Shown: piece after piece, positions 34,026-44,536 of the stretch
How positions within the stretch are numbered: the stretch's first letter is position 1
How the letters are laid out: every line of letters starts with the position of its first letter
Origin: Amphiura filiformis
Lineage: Eukaryota > Echinodermata > Ophiuroidea > Amphilepidida > Amphiuridae
Assembly (NCBI RefSeq): GCF_039555335.1
Contig: NC_092647.1
Location: 13,014,594 to 13,078,593, forward strand
DNA: 64,000 nt
Direction: 5' to 3'
Notes under the pieces: model-generated
The model's input: the letters and a program-made list of their open reading frames with translations, nothing else
What the model was told of the DNA's origin: nothing
Databases searched by the model: none
Made by a program: the position numbers and the translations under genes

Positions 34026-36001
34026 TTAAAACTGGACTCTTACCGCCAGAATAGCACTTCTGGCTATTTGTTTAACGAACTGCTCGTTATTGTATCTGCC
34101 ATTTACAAACATACCAGGAAAATACTGTAATTCCTGTATATCCACCACTCCAACTATAGGAGTCTGTCCATCTGGGAACAATATCGGCCAAAATGGGGCC
34201 GAATACCACTGAGGGCAAATAAGAGTTCCTGCTGCCCCCGAACGCATCATGTGAAATAGGACTCTCGGAATGAGGTGGATAGGTGGCACTAACCAGTTAT
34301 TTTCATTAGACCAATCCACAGTAAATGCGTCTATATTCTCACAACCAGGGTTCCAAAACCTCGAATCGAATCTTGGCAACTTTGCATTGTAAAACTGGCA
34401 AATCTATCTATTGTATGAGGACCCCATCTTTTGTCCAATGTCTCAAATATATAGTCTGAGATAGCCCAATCATCAGCATCAATAATGCGACTTATATAAT
34501 CAGCTCTTTCATTGTCTGATCTAGGGACCCATTCCACTTCTAAAGATATATTATCTTGGACACAAATTCTGAAAATGTTCAAAGCAATTTCTTGTAATTC
34601 AATTTTCATACTGCCTTTTGTTGCTATCGCTGCAACACTTTGGTTATCCGTAAACCATTTCACAACATGATTCCCAAGCTTCTTGACAAATGAAGCCATG
34701 ACCATTTCTACGGCCTTAAGCTCTCTCCATGCCGAGCTTCGTCTTGCATCAACTTGATTCCATTGCCCATGAGCAATATCATCCGACATATCTACTACAT
34801 ACCCACCGTAGCCAGTGCTACTTGCATCTGAATATACTATTTTAGATGCTGCTGTTTTCGGTTCTACTTTTGCACAATTGAGAGTACGAATATTTTCCCG
34901 CCAAAACTCTAATTCATTAATGGCTTCTTCCGACACACAAACAAAGGATTCCCAGTTTTCTTTACCTTCTACACAGACATGTAAAGATTTCGTCATTAAT
35001 CTTGCTATATTTCCAACTGCCAGGCTAGTGGAAACAATTTTTCCCGCCACACTGGCCAGAAGTCTAGCCTTCACATTTAAATTCCCACTATTGTCTTTGT
35101 TGTTAAGAATAGTGGTAGTACTTTGATGGATGTCTTGAACTCTTCTTCCGGTGACCCCAAATGCACCCGATTCTAGATCAATATCATATCCCAACCACTC
35201 TAATGTTATTGTTGGGCTCCAAATCGACTTCTGGATATTCGGCACAAATCCAGATTTAATCAGATCGGCTTTAATACTATCACTAGCCTCTTTTGCTTTA
35301 TCTAAAGACCCACCAAAACCTAGACCATCATCTAGAAATACTACAATTGCCTTGCCTTCGCTTCTCCACTTCTTTACCAACGGTCGAACTATTTTAGTAA
35401 AAATAAATGGAGCCGAACTCAAACCAAATGCCAGGCAAGAAAATCTAAAATAACGCACTTTACCATTGAGATTCCATGAGAATCCCAAGAATTTTCTATG
35501 CATAGGGTGAATCTCTATATGATGATACCCGGACTTCAAGTCAAATTTGAACATGAAACCACCTTTCTTAAGAAACAGCAGTGCTGTTCTCATATCCTCA
35601 AACTTAACAGATTGCTTGCGAATGAACTTGTTTACCATCCTCAGGTCAAGAATTAGCCTCTTTTTTCCGTTTGGCTGAATAGAAACAGTGAGTGGATTAA
35701 TAACGTGTGGGGGAGATTGACAAATTTCTACAGACCCCAATTTTACCAGCTCAGATATGGCCTCAGACACAAATTCGTGATTATTATACGCAGACCTGTT
35801 ATTCTTAGATGATTGCATCGGAGGCTCGTCATAAAAAGGAATTACGTATCCGTTTTCAATAGTTTCCATTATAAACTGTGGGGCCCCAATTTCCCGCCAA
35901 AACTGGGCGTGGCTTTTTAGCCTACCTGAAACCTTGATCGCAATATTACCTTCGCTTCTCTCATAAGGCCAAAAAAAAAAAAATTGTTGTGTTGCCCTCA
36001 A
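34026..36001 (-). pseudogene. Reverse transcriptase / RNase H of the YR element
   Basis: RT spans about residues 95-270 of the first frame: catalytic Asp in FKFDLKSGYHH (154), SCLAFGLSSAPFIFTK, and FLDD (222-225) for the usual YxDD. RNase H follows at about 388-500 with active-site Asp in YSDASSTGYGG, Glu in WRELKAVEM, Asp in FTDNQSV, and ERADYISR. The frame shifts near 34380, where one T seems missing from a T run; the second frame (34379-34026) continues with LPRFDSRFWNPG and ICPQWYSAPFWPILFPDG, typical of the C terminus of this DIRS-type protein. The first ten residues (MRATQQFFFF) are read from the MITE at 35966-36338, so the true start lies elsewhere. Confidence 0.92.
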
Positions 36002-36338
36002 GTGAGAAAATGGGAAAGTTGGGGCGGACGGTCGGATTTTTTTTTTTTTTTTTTTTTTTCAAACCTTCAGTTCTTAAAAATCGCCTCAAATATTAAATAA
36101 TACTTCTTCAACTCAGGGATAATTGTCAATTCTGACTTCTGGATACCTGTTAGACATCAATTAAAGACTAGTCTTTAAATAAAATATTAATTTTAAGTGA
36201 AAAACATAGATTTTTTGAACAAATCTGTAAAAATCATCATTCAAAAAAAAAAAAAAAAAAAAAAAATGCCGACCCTGATTTTTCAGCATTTGGGACCGGG
36301 CGCTTGAGGGCAACAAAACAATTTTTTTTTTTAGGCCT
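35966..36338. mobile_element. MITE between RT and gag
   Basis: Ends are inverted copies: AGGCC, an A run, TTGTTGTGTTGCCCTCAAG on the left and the complement of TTGTTTTGTTGCCCTCAAGC on the right. Long T and A homopolymers (near 36037 and 36246) are inside. It separates the gag C terminus from the RT. Confidence 0.75.
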
Positions 36339-36862
36339 AATCTGCATAATCAAATACTATATCATCTGAAATACAGACGCATTCATCTACGCTACATGAA
36401 TTATCATACTTAACTTTAGCTCTATTTACTTTAGATGCCTCCTGCATTTTGCGGCTGGTTTGTACTGAACTGCTGCCGTCTGGCTGGACAACTTTCTCTC
36501 CAGTGGCCGAACTTCCCACAGAAGTAGCAACTGCCTTTGCCTTGCCTGCTGATAGGCCCAGTGAAGGACCCTCCTGCACGAAAAAGCTGACTAGAAGAAC
36601 CAGGCATACCATAACCACCACCCACGGAAGCGCCGCCATCTTTTTTGAACTTTTTTGCCGCTTGCTTGCTAGCTTGCTTCTGCTTGATCTTTCTTCCCGC
36701 TCGATATTCGGCCCGTTGGATTCTTTTGTGATCATCCTCATCAGCTGCCAACTCGTTGGTTTCATACTCTGACACGGTCGCCCACCCATGCTCGCTGATG
36801 TCAGCTAGTCTGATAAACTTCTGTCTTGTACCGATGGTATCTCTCGCTTTAAGTAGGTGCAC
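36337..36862 (-). CDS. gag C-terminal part, zinc knuckle
   Basis: Two overlapping frames; the one at 36862-36431 carries the protein: IRLADISEHGWATVSEYETNELA, a Lys/Gln/Ala-rich basic stretch (about residues 46-75), a Gly/Ser-rich linker, and a CCHC zinc knuckle CYFCGKFGHWRESC (112, 115, 120, 125). It would bind template RNA in the retrotransposon particle. The N-terminal part lies 2 kb away at 38884-39321, so gag is interrupted. Confidence 0.82.
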
Positions 36863-38883
36863 CTTACCATCAGGGCTATGACACTCTATTCACGTGGTTT
36901 CTTTTCCAACGCTAAAAGATTACGAATTTTGGTGGTTTGTAAATGAAAAGTGTCCGCACTATCGATTGATTACGTAACTGTTATGAATAATTTATTAGTT
37001 TTTCAATGCAATCGCCTCGACCCATTAATACATATTATCTGTATTTATCAAAGTACTTGGAATAGCAATCTGGTGAGTTCACTGAACTACGCCCAAATAC
37101 TGATGGAGTTTTAATGGCGCTAATCCTCTCCATACACAGATGAACAAATACAATAGGAGAAGGTCAACACATATGACCTCCTATATGACATGTTATATGA
37201 GATGTACAACAACCTGAATATCATAAAGATCAGTGTTCGTTTGTGCATATGAACTGCATATTTACAACACTAAATATTACTCGTTATATATTATGTCAAA
37301 TATTGGTATTATGACACCACGGTATATACATTGTATATAAAACGACTAATAGATCCTACTATCATGGCGTCAGGTCATTGGTTCATCATATCCCGTATGT
37401 TTCTTAAAATTCATTCATATTTGAGACAAATTTCTGTGCCCATTTTATAGGCGTACAGGTGGATCCGGGTTTTTTTGTCATTTTCATTTCTTTTTGATGA
37501 AAGAATTAAGGTTTTCCACTGCACGGAAGCCACTATGTGATACTAATTTAATGCTATTTGTAAATGAATGCGGATTCCCGGTTGTTGTTTTTCCACAGTG
37601 TGACAACTGTCCACCCATCCAGACAACATCATCACATAATAAAACGTCTGTATTTGTACGATGAGTAAATATTAAACTGAACTTTGCCTTGGAACATTGT
37701 GTAAGACGGTGTAAGATTTTGTGGGCGCCCTCAACATTATTATCCTCTTTGTATCCGTAAATGACATGGCATAGACTGTGTGAATTCTATGAAGACTACT
37801 TATACATGGGGTCATATCCATGGCCACAAGTAACGATAATTGACAACACGATTCGCGACTGTATTTAGGGAGGCTAACCACTAATAATTAATAATGCCGG
37901 GTAGGGCCTACTCCTGGGCGACTCGTGTGGGCAAGGACGCTTAGGACGGTGACCAAATGAGTCTCAAATTTCACCGGGGAGGGGGGAGGGGCACTCAAGT
38001 ATGATAATGTAGGCCTATACGCATGTGTGGCCAACTTTTTAAACACCCCCTAAAACGAGTTTTACCCTACCAGCAAATTTAGGATCAATAGGCCTAAGCT
38101 AACTTAATACACTAAAGGAAGTTTTGGATGAGAAAACGGACATTTTGATGAGAAACGGCCAAAATGGTGAGAATTTAAATTTTCTCATTCTTTTGGATGA
38201 GAAATTTCCTGGTGTGTGTGTCAATCATTATTGTCTTATTAAAATCCGGGACTTTGGTTGACCTGTGCTAGACTCCAGCACATGTTAATAACGCAAAGAC
38301 AGTTGTGGTAACACCATGGGCGCAGACCTGCAAAAAAGCTCAAAAACAGATAGTAATGAAACCAATTTTTATTTTCCTTGCTCTAGCGAGTTCACAGAGA
38401 AGGTGTTTCTAGTACAATGCAGCGTCGGACTCTAGCTGAGAGCGTAGCCTGAGTCCAAACGGACTCCAAGAAGGGCTCTCCATACACAAATGAACAAACA
38501 CAAAGGAAAGTAGTCTCCTCCGTGACCAGCTTGATTTCGATGGAGCGAAACCAAATTGGCTGCAGAGGAGACGGGTAATTTTGCCATGCAAATGAGGTGA
38601 GTGCCCTCTCAAGAATAACTACTCTCTACCATCTACCGGGTCATCAATGGCCTTGGTTATTAGGTCGTCAACAGATCTATGTTACAAGTAAATAACACGT
38701 AACACTTATTAGAGACAATTCATATCAGATCATATACGCGCCAAATCGCACATTTCGCGCCAATCAACCAATTGAGATAATTCAGGGTTCAATACATTTC
38801 CACGCTGGATGATTTTCTTTTTACTCAGACACATTAGCTCATACCAATTGAACAAAATTTCTATAAAAGATGAGCCACGCGTA
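36863..38883. other. Stretch separating the two gag parts
   Basis: 2 kb without coding signal. Two places share TCTCCATACACA.ATGAACAAA.ACAA (about 37129 and 38479). No terminal repeats or target duplication were established, so whether this is an inserted element or an intron is open. Confidence 0.45.
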
Positions 38884-39321
38884 TCACTGCCCTTTTGCTA
38901 TTGTTAACCTTGCACACAGAACAGACCTATTGATATTACACGGTCCACTGTGACACGGTCCATTGGACCCATTCCAAACTGACCAGAAAAGCTGCTGCCA
39001 ACCATTTCTTATTAAACATAATGGTAACTGAATTATCCTTCTAATAAATTTAATCATTTTAAGTACTACAGAAACGGAACGAAAACTTAACTGGTTAAAC
39101 TCGTACTGCCGTTTATTTCCTTCTCTTTTCCACTTTGTCTCAGCGGCCGTCGCCAACTTCTTTTCAAAACACTCCGCTGTTTTCTTATTTTCTTGCCAAA
39201 ATTCCTCCTTTGCTGACTGTAGTGACTCTGTAAACGAACTTTTTAGCTCTGCTTGGCTACTTTTGAACTGATTCAGTAACTCTTGAATGTCTTCTTTCGT
39301 TGCGGCCGTCATTAGAGTCAC
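38884..39321 (-). CDS. gag N-terminal part
   Basis: Starts MTLMTAATKEDIQELLNQ (an alternative Met is MTAATKE at 39312) and has a charged, helix-forming stretch (LNQFKSSQAELKSSFTESLQ to KKLATAAETKWKREGNKRQYEFN). This resembles the start of gag-like proteins of YR and other retrotransposons. After YEFNQ the reading loses that character, and GTTAAGTTTTCG could be a splice donor or simply the break point. Confidence 0.65.
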   Translation of the reverse strand: MTLMTAATKEDIQELLNQFKSSQAELKSSFTESLQSAKEEFWQENKKTAECFEKKLATAAETKWKREGNKRQYEFNQLSFRSVSVVLKMIKFIRRIIQLPLCLIRNGWQQLFWSVWNGSNGPCHSGPCNINRSVLCARLTIAKGQ

Positions 39322-39590
39322 GCGGTAGCCGTGACCAGCAAGTTAAAAAAAAAAAAACCGATAAAGCCGACTAATAACAGATGCTCCCGCGAGACTATAT
39401 TTACACCTAACATTAAAACACTTGACTTCTATTGTTCGCTGGGTACAAAATGTATCTAAAACAATGCTAAATGTTATTTACAGTCCCAGGTGTAATATCT
39501 TGACAACACATTAATTCAAAAAGGGCCACCAATCCTACAGTCAATCATTGTTCATAATAAACAAATATTTTTGCTTCCATTTCACGCGGT
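39314..39590 (-). repeat. Leader duplication, copy next to gag start
   Basis: About 280 bp starting GAGTCACGCGGTAGCCGTGA, repeated at 40307-40580. A shorter diverged trace (AGTCACGCTGTAGCTGTAAC) is at 42666-42720. The motif GTCACGCGGTAGCCGTGAC is itself an interrupted palindrome. Confidence 0.88.
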
Positions 39591-39850
39591 ATTTCATAGC
39601 GAAAATTAGTGGCAAATCATACTGATCCAGAATTTTTGGACACTGCTACAGGTCTACCTGGTTATCACCTTCACACTACTTTTTCAGATTCACTTCCAAT
39701 TATACCCTAGCAATTTCTGAAATACCGTACATACAAATTCCGAACCCCATTCGCCAAAAAATCAAGTTTTTCACAATTCTTTTGTTCTTTTCGGACGACA
39801 CATCAATTCATATGATAAATATTGTACATCGACACGCTATTTCACAGCCG

Positions 39851-39924
39851 AGTCCTGTGGTCTAATGGTTAAGGCATTTGACTCCTATTCCGGGGACTCG
39901 AGTTCGAAATCCGATGACCAACTT
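39851..39924 (+). tRNA. tRNA-Arg(CCT)-like pseudogene
   Basis: Has an A-box-like TGGTCTAATGG, D arm and an anticodon loop CTCCTAT giving CCT, then a B-box-like GAGTTCGAAATCC. The text TAATGGTTAAGGCATT closely resembles tRNA-Arg(CCT). The acceptor ends do not pair and the anticodon stem is weak, so it is a pseudogene or tRNA-derived sequence rather than a working tRNA. It lies on the strand opposite to the retrotransposon genes. Confidence 0.6.
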
Positions 39925-40306
39925 ATTTTTTTTTACAATCTTTTATTAAACAATTAATTTTCGTTCATCAAGGATAACATAATTTTAAACATCCGGTGAT
40001 ATTGTGATATTATTTTTTTTTATCAAAGCAAGATGTTTTATTCTCAGGGAAATGGTTTATTATATTAAGAACCTATTTAAAAAACACACACCACTGCACA
40101 GTGTCATACAACATCATCAATGATAGAGACCAGTTCTATGTATCCATGTACTGTAGCTTACTGTAGCCGTTAGCGAACAAATAATAAAACAAATCTGAAT
40201 AACACAAGAAACTACGATCAGGATTACAATACTAGGATATATGCAATACCACGACGTCATTAATTGCAGATTCATTCTCACGTCGTGTTCACACGGTCGG
40301 ACATTA

Positions 40307-40580
40307 TTAGAGTCACGCGGTAGCCGTGACCAGCAAGTTTAAAAAAAGACTGATAAAGAAGACTAATAAACAGATGCTCCCGCGAGACTATATTTACACC
40401 TAACATTAAAACACTTGACTTCTATTATTCTATGATATTTTTCGCTGGGTACAAAGTGTATCTAAAACCATGTTTAATGTTTTTAGAGTCACAAAATGTA
40501 ATATCTTGACAACTCATTAATTCAAAAAGGGACACCAATCCTACAGTCAATCATTGTTTAATAATATACAAACATTTATG
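40307..40580 (-). repeat. Leader duplication, distal copy
   Basis: Second copy of 39314-39590, with a small extra stretch near 40425-40440 (ATTCTATGATATTTTT). Confidence 0.88.
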
Positions 40581-40649
40581 CTTCAACCAAATATGGAAGG
40601 CCATTGAAGTCATACGTAAAGACAAATTAGCAAAGCGGCAAAAATACCC

Positions 40650-42470
40650 AAATGCCTATTGAAAGGAGGGACTGTCCCCATCACAGACATACGGAACCCC
40701 CGATAGAGAGCAGGGCTTGAAGAATGAGGGAAAACCGCAAACCGCGAAAGACCGCCAACAACCGCCGCTCAATAGGGATGTCAAACTAGATTGCCCCACA
40801 TGGTTACAAAGAACCACAAACCGCGAATTTTGGATATCCACCTAAATTGCCCCGCGGGGCTACAAAGAAGTATGGTTATCCAACAAGCTTAAGCTATAAA
40901 TTACCCCCCTAGAGATCAGAGCTTGAAGAATGAGGGAAATTAAAAACCACAAATCGCGAAAGACCGCCAACAACCGCCGCTCAATAGGGATGTCAAACTA
41001 GGGCTACAAAGAACCACAAACCGCGAAATATGGATATCCAACCAGTTTAAAAGACAAATTAGCCACCGATAGAGTCCAGGGCCTGAAAAATTAGAGAAAT
41101 TAAAACCACAAACCGCGAAAGAACGCAAAAACCGCCGCTCACTAGGGATATCCAACTAGATTGGCCCGCAGGGCTACAAAGAATCACAAACCGCGAAATT
41201 TGGATATCCAACAAATTAAAACCACAAACTGCGAAAGACCACCAACAACCGCCGATCAATAGGGATGTCAAACTAGAATGCCCTGCAGGGCTACAAAGAA
41301 CCACAAACCGCAAAATATGGATTTCCAACCAGTTTAAAAGACAAATTAGCCACCGATAGAGGCCAGGGCCTGAAAAATTAGAGAAATTAAAACCACAAAC
41401 AGCGAAAGAACGCCAAAAACCGCCGCTCACTAGGGATATCAAACTAGATTGGCCCGCAGGGCTACAAAGAACCACAAACCGCTAAATTTGGATATCCAAC
41501 AAATTAAAACCACAAACTGTGAAAGACCACCAACAACCGCCGCTCAATAGAGACATCCAGCTAGATTGCCCCGCAGGGCTTCAAAAACCACACACCGCGA
41601 AGTATAGTTATCCAACAAGCTTAAACTATAAATTAACCCCCGATAGAGGTTAGGGCATGAAGAATGAGGGAAATCAAAACCACAAACCGCGAAAGACCGC
41701 CAACAACCGCCGCTTAATAGGAAATCCACCTAGATCTATAAATATAAATAACTATCAACCGCGAAATTTGGATATCCAACTAGATTGCCCCGCAGGGCTA
41801 CAAAGAACCACACACCGCGAAATATGGTTATCCAACAAGCTTAAACTATAAATTAACCCCGATAGAGGGTAGGGCATGAAGAATGAGTGAAATTAAAACT
41901 ACACACCGCGAAAGACCGCCAACAACCGCCGCTTAATAGGGAAATCCAACTAGATTGCCCCGCGGGGCTACAAAGTACTATCAACCGCGAAATTTGGATA
42001 TCCAACTAGATTGCCCCGCAGGGCTACAAAAACCACAATCATTAAACATAATTATCTTGCTAAGTCGTGGCAAGTCGTGGATAGTCGTGGAAAGACCGCC
42101 AACAACCGGCGCTTAATAGGGAAATCCAACTAGATCTATAAATCTAAATAACTATCAACCGCGAAATTTGGATATCCAACTAGATTGCCCCTCAGGGCTA
42201 CAAAGAACCACACACCGCGAAGTATAGTTATCCAACAAGCTTAAACTATAAATTAACCCCCGATAGAGGGTAGGGCATGAAGAATGAGTGAAATTAAAAC
42301 TACAAACCGCGAAAGACCGTCAACAACCGCCGCTTAATAGGAAATCCAACTAGATTGCCCCGCAGGGCTACAAAGAACTATCAACCGCGAAATTTGGATA
42401 TCCAACTAGATTGCCCCGCAGGGCTACAAAACCACAATCATTAAAACATAATTATCTTGCTAAGTCGTGG
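40650..42470. repeat. Satellite-like array in the YR element leader
   Basis: About ten copies of a block marked by ACCGCCAACAACCGCCGCT, near 40749, 40967, 41113, 41248, 41410, 41528, 41698, 41916, 42095 and 42312 (spacing 118-218 bp). Units mix submotifs: GATTGCCCCGCAGGGCTAC, ACAAACCGCGAAA, GGATATCCAAC and TTAAACTATAAATTA. Spacings of about 217 recur, suggesting a higher-order unit. The Ser/Phe/Leu-rich minus-strand ORFs over it are repeat artefacts. Confidence 0.9.
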
Positions 42471-42876
42471 CACTTAGACACTTCCGTAGTAAAAGCTTTG
42501 GTACATATACGCGCATTTCTCAGTTTCAATTTGAAGTAAATCGGACTGACTCTGTGTCTCGCTGGCATCGTCCACATTGGGTATGTGTTGTTCATATTTA
42601 CATTTTCTTAGTTGCCTTGAATAATTAAAGTATATTAAAATGTATATGTATCCCTATTAACATTACAGTCACGCTGTAGCTGTAACCAGCAATTTTTAAA
42701 AGTAAACGGCTGATAAAGTTTTATTAAATTATTTACTGTCATAAAAATTAATCAAGGATAACATAATTTCAAACATCTATTTTTCGTTTTATTCGTTTTA
42801 TGGAGTACTTCGTAATCCGATGACTTTCCAAGCTTAGAGCTGCTTGGCTACATTCATAAAAAAGAAAGAAAATCCA

Positions 42877-43327
42877 CCAAAAAACGTTGACAACGTAAAG
42901 AAAGCTTAAAAAGTTTAAAAGCCCCACCTCGGCTCACTTTTTGAAACTTGGTCCCATTTTGAATATCAACAGCAAATCGGTGTTTTTAACGTTTAAACAA
43001 TAGCATCATTGCCATTAACATGCCTACTTATTATTCGTTTAATTCAATCATTGATCATGAACTTAATAATTATTATAAAACAAAGCATATATAGGATATT
43101 GGCCACAAGAACAACATAATAACCTTTCTGATCGTTCCAGAATGCTAACAACTTAATATCGCATCGGCACATTAAAGATACATAACACTTCTGGAAATGT
43201 TTTAAGTTGATAATTATGACAAAGTTTAAATCAGTATCTTTTACAAATGGGACCAAGTTTCAAAAAGTGAGCCGAGGTGGGGGCTTTTTAAACTTGCTGC
43301 TTTCTTTACGTTGTCAACGTTTTTTGG
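42877..43327. mobile_element. Inverted-repeat MITE in the YR element leader
   Basis: Arms of about 90 bp: CCAAAAAACGTTGACAACGT and its complement at the ends, then GCCCCACCTCGGCTCACTTT further in. No target duplication identified. Confidence 0.82.
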
Positions 43328-43396
43328 TATTCATATAGGCCTAACACCAATAGACTACCAATGCCACGTCACTGAAGTTGAGACGGAACCGGGATA

Positions 43397-43555
43397 TTGA
43401 AAAAGCGTGTGTGCTGCGTGGTGCTACCAACCTGAAGTGACTACCAAACCCTAACATGCCCCGGCGCACACCCAAGTCATTCATTATGACGTAACGTGAA
43501 GAAAATAAATATATGCTAATTCGCCGAGGGCGCTCAAACGCACATATTTTCATTT
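43397..43555 (-). repeat. Split direct repeat A1 of the YR element (5' end)
   Basis: 159 bp, nearly identical to A2 at 32121-32279 (ACACGCCCC against ACATGCCCC). Identity ends at TATTTTCATTT, the outer left end of the element on the minus strand. Confidence 0.92.
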
Positions 43556-43875
43556 TTTCTACCTAAAATGCCGCACATTGCGAGGCATGTAGGCCGATTG
43601 TACAAATTTATATTCTGACAAGTACTCTAATTTCCGCCCAATATTGAGAGCCCAATATATATCCTCCACCTCTCTGCGCCATACATAAATTCGCCTATCG
43701 CCATTTCCGAATGTTCAAAAAGGTAATCACGCTTCCTCAGCATGTGCAATAAATTAGCATTAAAATTAATCTTATTCTATAGGGATTCTAGAAACACCTA
43801 GCACGTGGCGCCAATGGCGTGGGTCTATCAAGTTCATGAATTATGCATTAGAATATTTTCAAGCTATTATGTTGT

Positions 43876-44030
43876 ATAATTGAAGACCGGATTAAAAAGA
43901 TTAGCTTGCGTCTGCCGTCCTGTCAACCGGACCAAAAATGCCATACTGCGCAGGTCAGCAACCAATCACGGCGCGCCTTTGTCATGGCGTCAGACGCAAA
44001 CTAGTCTTTTTTAATTCGGTCTTTAATTAT
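43876..44030. mobile_element. Short TIR MITE
   Basis: ATAATTGAAGACCGGATTAA at the left and the inverted form of ATAATTAAAGACCGAATTAA at the right, about 38 bp of imperfect TIR (also GCGTCTG). Flanks are compatible with a TA duplication. Confidence 0.72.
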
Positions 44031-44128
44031 AGGTTGTAGCCTCAGCGCTCATCAGCAGCTTTATCGTAGAAGACAAGTTGGAAAACCATTATGCTGTGGC
44101 AATGGGAATACACATCAAACAAGGTTTA

Positions 44129-44536
44129 ATTCTCGCTATTCGCAATAAGGGCGCCGCAAGCGGTATCATGCGATGTAATCGTGATGTATCATGGGAAAAG
44201 GTCGACATCAAGTCCGCGCAATACGAATATTACCATGCTATTACATTAGGAACACGTGACAATATTTTTAGTTTGTCAATATAACGGTATTACACGCAAA
44301 TCGATAGAGAAAAATTAATTGTGCACATTTCAAATCACATTATTAAGTATTATTGAGTATCGATTCGCGTGTAACACCTTTATTTTGACAAACTAAAAAA
44401 TATTGTCACGTGTTCCTATGTAATAGCATGGTAATATTCGTATTGCGCGGACTTGATGTCGACCTTTTCCCATGATACATCACGATTATATCGCAAAAAT
44501 CCGCTGGCGGCGCCCTTATTGCGAATAGCGAGAATT
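44129..44536. repeat. Large palindrome, about 200-bp arms
   Basis: Outer ends ATTCTCGCTATTCGCAATAA and its exact complement; the arms run inward through GGGCGCCGC, GTCGACATCAAGTCCGCGCA and AACACGTGACAATATTTTTA to a centre near 44330. Arms are highly similar with small indels, so the RNA or single strand would form a long hairpin. Confidence 0.88.

Larger units (their letters stand above)
31668..43555 (-). mobile_element. YR retrotransposon with split direct repeats (PAT-like), 11.9 kb
   Basis: Read on the minus strand: A1 (43555-43397), leader with tandem repeats, gag (39321-36337, interrupted), RT/RNase H (36001-34026), tyrosine recombinase (33681-32415), B1 (32396-32280) directly abutting A2 (32279-32121), then B2 (31784-31668). 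A1/A2 are both 159 bp and B1/B2 both 117 bp. The gene order and RT/RNase H/YR set define a DIRS-order element; direct rather than inverted repeats point to the PAT group, known from echinoderms among others. It is damaged by one RT frameshift, a break in the recombinase and several MITEs, so probably immobile. Confidence 0.85.

Noticed and set aside
39851..39924. Functional tRNA gene
   Set aside because: The acceptor arms do not pair and the anticodon stem is weak.
40656..41851. Ser/Phe/Cys-rich minus-strand ORFs
   Set aside because: They follow the tandem array period and repeat with it; no domain.
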